Shown here: positions 34,002-41,459 of the stretch, one piece after another
Position numbering within the stretch: position 1 is the stretch's first letter
How the letters are laid out: each line of letters opens with the position of its first letter
Assembly (NCBI GenBank): GCA_040387035.1
Contig: JAZKEN010000003.1
Span: forward strand, 1 to 64,000
Direction of reading: 5' to 3'
Source of the DNA: Methylotenera_A sp040387035
GTDB taxonomy: Bacteria > Pseudomonadota > Gammaproteobacteria > Burkholderiales > Methylophilaceae
DNA length: 64,000 nucleotides
Translations under genes and position numbers: made by a program
The notes under the pieces: model-generated
Told to the model about the DNA's origin: nothing
What the model saw: the letters and a program-made list of their open reading frames with translations, nothing else
Databases searched by the model: none

Positions 34002-35278
34002 AAATCCATATCAAGAACGGTCATGTGATTGACCCCAAAAACAATATCAATGCTAAACAGGATGTGTATATTGCCGCGGGAAAAATCGTCGGTATTGGCA
34101 GCAAGCCAGCCGACTTTGCCGCCAATCAAACCATCGATGCGGCAGGATTAACCGTTAGCCCGGGCTTTGTGGATTTAAGCGCACGCTTGCGCGAACCTGG
34201 CTCAGAATATTCTGCGACACTAGTAAGCGAGCTGCATGCCGCCGCCGCCGGTGGTGTCACCAGCCTGGCCTGTACGCCCGACACCCAACCGGTGCTGGAT
34301 GAGCCGGGCTTGGTTGAGATGCTCAAGCATCGCGCCAAGCAAATCAATCTTGCGCACGTGTATCCACTGGGTGCGCTGACGCGGCAGCTAAATGGCAAAC
34401 TACTGACAGAAATGTGCAAACTGACCGAAGCTGGCTGTGTAGGCTTTAGCCAGGCAGACAGTGCGATCACCGACACCCAGGTGTTATGGCGCGCGTGTGA
34501 GTATGCGGCTACGTTTGGCTACACCTTATTTTTACGTGCCGAAGACGAATACCTTGCCAAGAACGGCGTTGCACACGATGGTGAAATGGCGAGCAGGCTT
34601 GGTTTAAAAGGCATTCCTGCAGCAGCGGAGGGCTTGGCGATTGCCAGCATTTTGCGTATTGCGCTGGAAACCAGCACCAAGGTCCATTTGTGCAGACTAT
34701 CGACAGCTGAAGGCGTTGCACTGGTGCGCAATGCGAAAAAACAAGGCATACAAGTCACCGCGGATGTCAGCGCACAACACTTGCACCTGACCGATTTTGA
34801 CATTGGCTATTTTAATACGCATGCCAACCTGAAACCGCCGCTACGTACCATGCGCGATAAGGAAGCACTAAGTGCAGGGCTAAAAGACGGTACCATTGAC
34901 GCCGTCTGTTCTGACCATACACCGGTGAATGATGATGCCAAGCTGCTGCCATTTGCCGAAGCCGAAGCCGGTGCGACCGGCTTGGAACTATTGTTGCCAC
35001 TGGCTCTAAAATGGGCTAACCAGCACAAGCTATCAGTGTCTGATGCAATCAGTAGAATCACCGCCCAGCCGGCAGCGATACTAGGTATAGCGGGCGGCCA
35101 CCTGGGTATCGGTAGCGATGCGGATATTGCTATTTTTGACCCGGATCAGGTATGGACAGTCACACCAGGCCAATTAACCAGCCAAGGCAAAAACACACCC
35201 TTTTTGGGAATAGAAATGATGGGGAAAGTGCAATACACTCTTCTTCATGGGCAAATCACCTATCAAGCACGCCATTAA
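33998..35278 (+). CDS. pyrC': Dihydroorotase-like pseudoenzyme (PyrC') partnering PyrB
   Basis: Predicted 426-residue amidohydrolase-fold protein, closest to class I dihydroorotase. The metal-site motif DxHxHLREPG is DLSARLREPG here (Ser61 and Arg63 replace both His). The HCED position is FLRAEDE, and the later HVST His is Arg in LCRLSTAEG. Only the Asp of DAVCSDHTPVNDD is kept. It is therefore almost certainly not a dihydroorotase. This matches the inactive PyrC' known from Pseudomonas, which assembles with PyrB into a large ATCase complex. The start overlaps pyrB by 4 bp. A catalytic pyrC should be elsewhere. Confidence 0.92.
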   Translation: MKIHIKNGHVIDPKNNINAKQDVYIAAGKIVGIGSKPADFAANQTIDAAGLTVSPGFVDLSARLREPGSEYSATLVSELHAAAAGGVTSLACTPDTQPVLDEPGLVEMLKHRAKQINLAHVYPLGALTRQLNGKLLTEMCKLTEAGCVGFSQADSAITDTQVLWRACEYAATFGYTLFLRAEDEYLAKNGVAHDGEMASRLGLKGIPAAAEGLAIASILRIALETSTKVHLCRLSTAEGVALVRNAKKQGIQVTADVSAQHLHLTDFDIGYFNTHANLKPPLRTMRDKEALSAGLKDGTIDAVCSDHTPVNDDAKLLPFAEAEAGATGLELLLPLALKWANQHKLSVSDAISRITAQPAAILGIAGGHLGIGSDADIAIFDPDQVWTVTPGQLTSQGKNTPFLGIEMMGKVQYTLLHGQITYQARH

Positions 35279-35439
35279 TTAAAGCATTGCCTAGCACTGT
35301 TAATTTTTATGATTGATAGTGTCGCTATCGGACAAATACTTGACGTTTTTTAAAAAGGGGCCGATAGTCATTACACTGTAGTAAAGTTTTGTAGTAACGC
35401 GCTGTTTCGTTTCAATCATCATTTTATTGGGGAGTAAAA

Positions 35440-36009
35440 ATGAGTGCTTTCTTTAGTACCTTGTCATGCTGCTGGTTCTGGCTACTTTTAGGCTTTTTAT
35501 TAGGCTGGTTACTCAACCGCTGGCTGTGCAAATGTTGCTGCAAGCCTAACGATACTATCGCGGATAAAACGCCCGCAGCAAAACCAGTGAGCGCTCCTAG
35601 CAAATTAGCCGAAGCGCCTGCATTATCCGAAGCGCCTGCACCTGCCCAAAAACCTCAACCTGCAAAAGCCGCTACCGTTAAAGCTGCTACTACTCCAGCT
35701 GCCACCGTGATTGATCTGGCAGCAGCAAAAGCAGCCGGTTTTGCACTTAAGAATGCCAACGACTTAACCATCGTTGAAGGCATTGGCCCCAAAATCAACG
35801 AGTTATTGCACAACAATGGCATTAAAACCTTTGCTGCACTAGCTGGCGCAACGGTACCGCAGGTGCGCGCTATTTTAGATAGCGGCGGTTCCCGCTTCCG
35901 CATTGCCAACCCCGGCACCTGGGCACAGCAAGCAGCGCTAGCGGCTGAAAACAAATGGGCCGAGCTTAAAAAACTGCAAGATAAGCTTTCTGCCGGCGTT
36001 AAAAAATAA
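35440..36009 (+). CDS. Membrane-anchored protein with a helix-hairpin-helix domain
   Basis: Predicted 189-residue protein. An N-terminal hydrophobic helix (LSCCWFWLLLGFLLGWLLN) is followed by a Cys cluster (WLCKCCCKPND), then a Pro/Ala-rich linker (about residues 48-95) and a C-terminal helix-hairpin-helix-like domain: NDLTIVEGIGPKINELLHNN, GIKTFAALAGATVPQVRAIL and NPGTWAQQAALAAENKW. The HhH region resembles DUF4332-like or ribosomal-L21-associated modules and may bind nucleic acid or another protein at the membrane. Function unknown. A good ribosome site (GGGGAG) precedes it. It is 17 bp upstream of an OmpA-like gene, suggesting one operon. Confidence 0.75.
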   Translation: MSAFFSTLSCCWFWLLLGFLLGWLLNRWLCKCCCKPNDTIADKTPAAKPVSAPSKLAEAPALSEAPAPAQKPQPAKAATVKAATTPAATVIDLAAAKAAGFALKNANDLTIVEGIGPKINELLHNNGIKTFAALAGATVPQVRAILDSGGSRFRIANPGTWAQQAALAAENKWAELKKLQDKLSAGVKK

Positions 36010-36026
36010 TTGGGAGGAGTCATGCT

Positions 36027-36809
36027 ATGAATCATCAATCTACGCATCACCAACCCAGTTATAACTTATGGACATGGGTTGTGGCTATCTTGCTTGCACT
36101 GGTTTTGCTGTGGATGCTACTGACAGGTCGCGGACCATCAAACGCCTGCTGTGGCCATACCGCAGAAACAGCTCCTGTAGCTATGCCGGCAGAGCCAATG
36201 TCCAACGCCAACGCAGCATTCAGCTTTAATGCAGGCAGCGACGGCTTTAGCAGCAGCGGTGACGGAAGCAAAGTAGCCTGGCTGCCGCAATCGGCTGCAC
36301 TAAGCGGCATTTTAGGCAGTGACGGCTTAAGCCTGCAAGGTGATGATAAAAATGTGGTGCTCACCGGCACTGTGGCTAGCGATGCTATCAAACAACGAAA
36401 AGGCGCTGATTTGCAGGCGTTCTTTGGTCCTGATGTGGTCATTGATAATCAGCTGGTGGTACAAACGACCGAAAGCGCAGTGGCGGCTGATTCACCGCCT
36501 GCACCAATTAAGCTGTATTTTGATTCAGGAAAAACCACGCTACCCGCTGATGCAAGCATCAGTTTAGCGGCGATTATTGATTGGCTGAAAACACACCCTG
36601 AATCGAAAGCCATTCTTTCTGGCTATCACGACCCAAAAGGCAATAAAGCCTTTAATGAAGAATTGGCAAAACAGCGTGCCGAGTCAGTTGAGAGCGCCCT
36701 TGAACAGGCGGGAATTGATGAAGAAAGAGTCGATAAGCGCAAGCCACAAAGCGTGGATGGTGGTGCGGATTTAACTGAAGCGAGACGTGTGGAAGTATCG
36801 ATTGAGTAA
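36027..36809 (+). CDS. OmpA-family envelope protein with N-terminal anchor
   Basis: Predicted 260-residue protein: a short cytosolic tail, one membrane helix (LWTWVVAILLALVLLWMLL), a low-complexity region, a BON-like segment (GLSLQGDDKNVVLTGTVASDAIKQR to VIDNQLVV) and a C-terminal OmpA-like domain (IKLYFDSGKTTLPADASISLAAIIDWLKTHPESKAILSGYHDPKGN with EELAKQRAESVESALEQAGI). Such domains bind peptidoglycan. The ribosome site GGGAGGAG is strong. It follows the HhH gene by 17 bp and ends before a strong terminator. It probably links inner membrane and cell wall; this is inference. Confidence 0.88.
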   Translation: MNHQSTHHQPSYNLWTWVVAILLALVLLWMLLTGRGPSNACCGHTAETAPVAMPAEPMSNANAAFSFNAGSDGFSSSGDGSKVAWLPQSAALSGILGSDGLSLQGDDKNVVLTGTVASDAIKQRKGADLQAFFGPDVVIDNQLVVQTTESAVAADSPPAPIKLYFDSGKTTLPADASISLAAIIDWLKTHPESKAILSGYHDPKGNKAFNEELAKQRAESVESALEQAGIDEERVDKRKPQSVDGGADLTEARRVEVSIE

Positions 36810-36842
36810 TCTGTATCAGTAGTTGCTGCTGTATACAAACAT

Positions 36843-36873
36843 AAAAAAAGCCGGTGCATGCACCGGCTTTTTT
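36843..36873. terminator. Bidirectional rho-independent terminator
   Basis: Perfect palindrome AGCCGGTGCATGCACCGGCT at 36849-36868, with A-run on the left and T-run on the right. It separates the convergent ompA-like gene and pilU and can stop transcription in both directions. Confidence 0.9.
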
Positions 36874-36895
36874 GATCCTGTTTAGCAAGAATTAC

Positions 36896-38035
36896 TTACA
36901 CGATACCTAAATGATCCAAGCCGGAAGAGACGTCTTTATCGTGCGCGCCTTTGCCGTGCAATTTGATTTTAAGCCGTATATCGTTGACTGAATCCGCATT
37001 TTTAAGCGCATCTTCATAACTGATGGCGCCCGACTCATGCAAATCAAATAAAGCCTGGTCAAATGTTTGCATGCCAATTTCACGCGAACGTCCAATGATC
37101 TCTTTAATCTCATGCACATCGCCTTTAAAGATCAAGTCAGAAATCAGCGGCGAATTAATCATAATTTCAATGGCAGCCGCGCGGCCGATACCATCACTTT
37201 TAGGAATCAAACGCTGCGAAATAAACGCACGCGTGTTCAGTGATAAGTCCATTAGCAACTGATGGCGACGCTCTTCCGGGAAAAAGTTGATAATGCGATC
37301 CAGCGCCTGGTTGGTACTATTGGCATGCAAGGTTGCCATGCATAGGTGACCGGTTTCCGCAAATGCGATCGCATAATCCATGGTTTCGCGATCGCGGATT
37401 TCGCCAATCAGGATCACGTCCGGCGCCTGGCGCAAGGTGTTTTTAAGCGCAATATGCCAATTTTCGGTGTCTACCCCAACTTCACGCTGGGTAATGATGC
37501 AGTTTTTGTGATCGTGCACAAACTCAACAGGATCTTCAATGGTAATAATATGGCCATAGCTATTTTCATTACGGTAACCAATCATAGCCGCCAAGGAAGT
37601 GGATTTTCCTGAGCCAGTACCGCCGACAAAAATCACCAAACCACGCTTGGTCATGGCGATATCTTTTAACACTTCTGGCAAGCCCAAGTCTTCGAATTTA
37701 GGGATCTTGGTGGCAATGGTCCTGAATACCAAGCCCACAGAACCGCGCTGCACAAAGGCATTCACCCTGAAACGCGCAACGCCGGGCAGGCCAATAGCAA
37801 AGTTACATTCACTGCTGGCATCGAACTCCGAGGCTTGCTTGTCGTTCATAATGGAACGGGCGATTTCGCGTGCTTGCTGCGCAGACAATACTTGCTGGCT
37901 AATGGGTGTCATTTTGCCATCAATCTTCATCGCTGGCGGAAAGCCGGCGGTAATGAACATATCCGAAGCTTTTTTGCCAATCATTAAGCGCAGTAAATCA
38001 AATACAAATTTTTCGGCCTGGCCTTTTTCCATCAT
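36896..38035 (-). CDS. pilU: Type IV pilus retraction ATPase-like protein PilU
   Basis: Hexameric secretion-type ATPase (379 residues) that assists PilT in pilus retraction. Walker A FVGGTGSGKSTSLAAMIGY, Asp box LIGEIRDRETMDYAIAFAETGH and the His box MATLHANSTNQALDRIINFFPEERR are visible. The C-terminal part has INSPLISDLIFKGDVHEIKEII, slightly different from the AIRNLIRE signature of PilT, which supports PilU. It lies 26 bp after pilT on the same strand. Confidence 0.95.
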   Translation of the reverse strand: MMEKGQAEKFVFDLLRLMIGKKASDMFITAGFPPAMKIDGKMTPISQQVLSAQQAREIARSIMNDKQASEFDASSECNFAIGLPGVARFRVNAFVQRGSVGLVFRTIATKIPKFEDLGLPEVLKDIAMTKRGLVIFVGGTGSGKSTSLAAMIGYRNENSYGHIITIEDPVEFVHDHKNCIITQREVGVDTENWHIALKNTLRQAPDVILIGEIRDRETMDYAIAFAETGHLCMATLHANSTNQALDRIINFFPEERRHQLLMDLSLNTRAFISQRLIPKSDGIGRAAAIEIMINSPLISDLIFKGDVHEIKEIIGRSREIGMQTFDQALFDLHESGAISYEDALKNADSVNDIRLKIKLHGKGAHDKDVSSGLDHLGIV

Positions 38036-38061
38036 GCTTTCCTAGCGTTTAATAATTAAAA

Positions 38062-39105
38062 TTACCCAATAATCGATTCTTTGTTTGATGCTTTGCTGCG
38101 CGCCTCATTGGCTGAGATAATGTTGCGACGCACCAGGTCTTGCAGGTTCTGGTCTAATGTCTGCATGCCAATGTTCTGGCCGGTTTGAATCGCAGAATAC
38201 ATTTGTGCCACCTTGTTTTCGCGAATCAGGTTACGAATCGCCGGTGTACCGATCATGATCTCATGCGCCGCCACGCGGCCCTGCTCATCCTTGGTTTTAC
38301 ACAGGGTTTGCGAAATAACGGAGCGTAATGATTCAGACAACATTGAGCGCACCATTTCTTTTTCTGCCGCCGGGAACACGTCCACAATACGGTCTACGGT
38401 TTTAGCCGCCGAACTGGTATGCAAGGTACCGAATACCAAATGGCCGGTTTCTGCAGCGCTTAATGCCAGGCGAATCGTTTCCAGGTCGCGCATCTCGCCC
38501 ACTAGAATCACATCCGGGTCTTCACGCAGGGCTGAGCGCAAGGCGTTTTGGAAAGACAGCGTATGCGGCCCTACTTCACGCTGGTTGATCAGGCATTTCT
38601 TAGAGGTATGCACAAATTCGATTGGGTCTTCTACCGTCAGGATATGGCCCATTTCGTTTTCGTTGATGTAATCCACCATGGCCGCCAGGGTAGTCGATTT
38701 ACCAGAGCCGGTAGGCCCTGTGACCAGCACGATACCGCGCGGCGTATTGGCAATGTCTTTGAAAATCGCCGGGCAATTGAGTTGCTCCAGCGTTAGAATT
38801 TTAGAGGGAATGGTACGGAAAACCGCACCGGAACCACGATTATGATTAAACGCATTGACGCGGAAGCGCGCCAGATTAGGAATTTCAAACGAGAAATCGC
38901 ATTCCAGGGTTTCTTCATACACCTTGCGTTGCCCGTCGTTCATGATGTCATACACCATGCCGTGCACCTGGGTGTGATCAAGCGCCGGAACATTGATTTT
39001 GCGAATGTCACCATGCACACGAATCATCGGCGGCAAACCCGCTGACAGATGCAAATCCGATGCTTTATTCTTAACCGAAAAGGCCAGTAAATCTGAAATA
39101 TCCAC
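38062..39105 (-). CDS. pilT: Type IV pilus retraction ATPase PilT
   Basis: Hexameric motor that depolymerises type IV pili and drives twitching motility and DNA uptake. Length 347 is normal. Walker A VTGPTGSGKSTTLAAMVDYIN, Asp box LVGEMRDLETIRLALSAAETGH, His box FGTLHTSSAAKTVDRIVDVFP and the C-terminal TPAIRNLIRENK signature are all intact. It is divergent from yggS across 100 bp. Together with comEC and the PilB-like gene at 58.6 kb it supports a functional type IV pilus system. Confidence 0.97.
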   Translation of the reverse strand: MDISDLLAFSVKNKASDLHLSAGLPPMIRVHGDIRKINVPALDHTQVHGMVYDIMNDGQRKVYEETLECDFSFEIPNLARFRVNAFNHNRGSGAVFRTIPSKILTLEQLNCPAIFKDIANTPRGIVLVTGPTGSGKSTTLAAMVDYINENEMGHILTVEDPIEFVHTSKKCLINQREVGPHTLSFQNALRSALREDPDVILVGEMRDLETIRLALSAAETGHLVFGTLHTSSAAKTVDRIVDVFPAAEKEMVRSMLSESLRSVISQTLCKTKDEQGRVAAHEIMIGTPAIRNLIRENKVAQMYSAIQTGQNIGMQTLDQNLQDLVRRNIISANEARSKASNKESIIG

Positions 39106-39115
39106 GTGCGGCTCC

Positions 39116-39124
39116 TGCTATAAT
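39116..39124 (+). promoter_or_regulatory. Candidate extended -10 promoter for yggS-proC-yggT
   Basis: TGCTATAAT combines an extended TGn with a perfect TATAAT, 82 bp before yggS in the divergent pilT/yggS region. The start point would be near 39131, giving a leader of about 75 nt. No clear -35 element was seen, as is usual for extended -10 promoters. Confidence 0.5.
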
Positions 39125-39205
39125 ATGGACTTGCATTAGCGTTTAATCTATAAATTATCACTATTAATAAGTTACATTAAACAAATTACTTAAACTGTTT
39201 GAATT

Positions 39206-39901
39206 ATGACCATAATTGCGGATTCCTTGCAAGCGATTCAAGTAAAAATTCATGCAGCCTTACGCTCTGCAAACCGCCTTGACGATGTACAACTGCTTGC
39301 GGTCAGCAAAGCACAAACGGCCGATAAACTGCGCGAAGCCTATTTGAATGGGCAGCGTTTGTTTGGTGAAAATTACGTGCAAGAGGCAATCACCAAGCAG
39401 CAGCAATTAAGTGATTTGAATATTGAATGGCATTTTATTGGCCCGATTCAAAGTAACAAAACGCAGCTGATCGCCCAAAACTTTGATTGGGTGCACTCTG
39501 TAGACAGGCTCAAAATCGCACAGCGTTTATCGGATGCCAGGCCCAGCACACTAGCCGCCCTAAATGTTTGCATTCAAATAAACAGCAGCCTTGAAGCGAC
39601 CAAAAGCGGCGCCGAATCAGCCGAAGCGGCTGCGCTAGTGGCGGCGATTGACAAGCTACCCAATTTAAAATTACGCGGCGTAATGTCGATTCCAGCGCCT
39701 GCCAGCGAATACGCCATGCAGCGTGCACAATTTAAAATCGTATCCGATACTTTTAACCGCCTGAAGCAGCAGGGATTCATGCTGGACACGCTATCCATCG
39801 GCATGTCGGATGACTATGTTGCAGCGATTCACGAAGGTGCTACCATAGTACGTATTGGTTCTGCCATATTTGGCGCACGGCCAGCAATATCAACTCAATG
39901 A
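39206..39901 (+). CDS. yggS: YggS family PLP-binding homeostasis protein
   Basis: Pyridoxal-phosphate-binding protein (231 residues) involved in vitamin B6 and amino acid homeostasis; it has no proven catalytic reaction. Lys for PLP is in LLAVSKAQTADKLREAY. Other family blocks are LFGENYVQEAITKQ, EWHFIGPIQSNKT, VHSVDRLKIAQRL and TLSIGMSDDYVAAIHEGATIVRIGSAIFG. It is 11 bp upstream of proC, the standard yggS-proC-yggT order. Confidence 0.96.
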   Translation: MTIIADSLQAIQVKIHAALRSANRLDDVQLLAVSKAQTADKLREAYLNGQRLFGENYVQEAITKQQQLSDLNIEWHFIGPIQSNKTQLIAQNFDWVHSVDRLKIAQRLSDARPSTLAALNVCIQINSSLEATKSGAESAEAAALVAAIDKLPNLKLRGVMSIPAPASEYAMQRAQFKIVSDTFNRLKQQGFMLDTLSIGMSDDYVAAIHEGATIVRIGSAIFGARPAISTQ

Positions 39902-39912
39902 GAATAATTTAA

Positions 39913-40734
39913 ATGAAACTGGCTTTTATTGGCGGCGGCAACATGGCATATGCCTTGATTGTGGGCTTAAAGAACAAAAATGTAACCATGTCCGATATCG
40001 TCGTCGTGGAACACGATGTCAGTAAATGGGCCGCACTGGAACAACTGGGTGTGCAAGTAAGTGCAGACCTGAGCATGGCTGTGGATTGCAGCGCCATTGT
40101 GTTGGCGATCAAGCCGCAGCAATTATCCGCCCTAGCAAAAACCTTAACGCCGCTATTACCTGCGAATGCGGCCAGGCAACCCTTGATTATTTCAATAGCG
40201 GCAGGCATTCGCTTGATGGACTTAAGCCGCTGGCTGGGCGGCTATCCAATCATTGTGCGCGCCATGCCTAATACGCCAGCGCAGATTCAAGCAGGCGTCA
40301 CGGGCTTATATGCCTTACCGCATGTTTCCAAAAAACATGTCGCGCTAGCCGACCAAATACTAAAAGCGGCGGGCAGCACTATCTGGCTGGACTCTGAAGA
40401 AAAACTGGATGCGGTTACCGCTATTTCCGGCAGTGGTCCTGCTTATGTGTTTTATTTTATAGAGGCTTTGCAAGCGGCTGCGTTGAATTTAGGCTTAAAT
40501 GAACAGCAGGCCAAAGAACTCAGCATTGCCACTTTTAAAGGCGCCAGCTTGTTGGCCGATGCCAGTACAACGCCGATTGAAACCTTACGTATGCAAGTGA
40601 CCTCAAAAGGTGGTACAACGGAACAAGGCGTATTGAGCCTGCAAAACTCAGAGGTGAAACAAGCCATTATGCTGGCGGCGCAAAAAGCCTGTGAGCGCGC
40701 AAACACCCTGGGTAACGAATTAGGCAAAGACTAG
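39913..40734 (+). CDS. proC: Pyrroline-5-carboxylate reductase
   Basis: Last step of proline synthesis, NAD(P)H-dependent. Length 273 is standard. The dinucleotide motif is LAFIGGGNMAYALIVGL. Other markers are IVRAMPNTPAQIQAGVTGLYA, VTAISGSGPAYVFYFIEAL and LRMQVTSKGGTTEQGVL. It sits between yggS (11 bp) and yggT (37 bp), so the three are likely one operon. Confidence 0.96.
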   Translation: MKLAFIGGGNMAYALIVGLKNKNVTMSDIVVVEHDVSKWAALEQLGVQVSADLSMAVDCSAIVLAIKPQQLSALAKTLTPLLPANAARQPLIISIAAGIRLMDLSRWLGGYPIIVRAMPNTPAQIQAGVTGLYALPHVSKKHVALADQILKAAGSTIWLDSEEKLDAVTAISGSGPAYVFYFIEALQAAALNLGLNEQQAKELSIATFKGASLLADASTTPIETLRMQVTSKGGTTEQGVLSLQNSEVKQAIMLAAQKACERANTLGNELGKD

Positions 40735-40771
40735 TCTTTAAACTCATCATCATAATTAGGCTTCTATCGAC

Positions 40772-41347
40772 ATGCTAAGCAGCGCACTACAATTTTTACT
40801 GACCACGGTTTTAAATTTACTGACTTTGGTATTTCTGCTGCGTTTTTTTATGCAGCTTTTAAGGGCGCCGTTTAATAATCCATTAGGGCTGATGGTGATT
40901 ACTCTGACCGATTTTGCCGTTAAACCGGTGCGCAGAATCATTCCCAGCTTTAAAAAAATCGATCTATCCACTTTGTTGCTGGCTTTAGTCACGCAATTAC
41001 TATTGCAAATCAGCCTGCTCCTGTTACGCAATTTCCCGTTATTTGTAGCGGGAGAAACCGCCTGGCTTGGTTTTATTGGCTTAAGTTTTTTAGGTGTATT
41101 GCGCAGCGCTTTAGATGTGTTCTTTTATGCTATTTTGTTACAAGTGATACTCAGCTGGGTAAACCCGCACTCGCCTTTTGCGGGCGTTTTAGATATTTTG
41201 ACAAGGCCGATTTTAAGCCCAATCCGCCGTTTGATCCCAAGCACAAACGGCTTGGATTTCTCACCCTTGGTTGCCTTGATTTTGCTACAAATGGTGAATA
41301 TTTCAGTGTTTAAAACCTTGGAAATGCAGTTATCAGCGCTTTTTTAA
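40772..41347 (+). CDS. yggT: YggT family membrane protein
   Basis: Predicted 191-residue inner-membrane protein made of two YGGT repeats. Each repeat has a helix, an amphipathic turn and a Pro-rich membrane segment: LLRFFMQLLRAPFNNPLGLMVITLTDFAVKPVRRIIPSF and LLQVILSWVNPHSPFAGVLDILTRPILSPIRRLIPS. Linked to osmotic tolerance or cell-division-related membrane organisation in other bacteria, with no firm biochemical role. Last gene of the yggS-proC-yggT unit. Confidence 0.93.
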   Translation: MLSSALQFLLTTVLNLLTLVFLLRFFMQLLRAPFNNPLGLMVITLTDFAVKPVRRIIPSFKKIDLSTLLLALVTQLLLQISLLLLRNFPLFVAGETAWLGFIGLSFLGVLRSALDVFFYAILLQVILSWVNPHSPFAGVLDILTRPILSPIRRLIPSTNGLDFSPLVALILLQMVNISVFKTLEMQLSALF

Positions 41348-41447
41348 ACGGCTAAAACCTATAAGAATTAAATACTTAAGAGGGCGAAGATAATAAATGT
41401 TTACAGTTTACATTGTGCACAAACCGGATAGGCTTTAACTTAATCCT

Positions 41448-41453
41448 TATAAT
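41448..41453 (+). promoter_or_regulatory. Candidate -10 hexamer for a leaderless dynamin-like GTPase mRNA
   Basis: A perfect TATAAT ends exactly 6 bp before the ATG at 41460, and no ribosome site is seen. Transcription could begin at the start codon. No good -35 was found. Confidence 0.4.
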
Positions 41454-41459
41454 ATCCGC

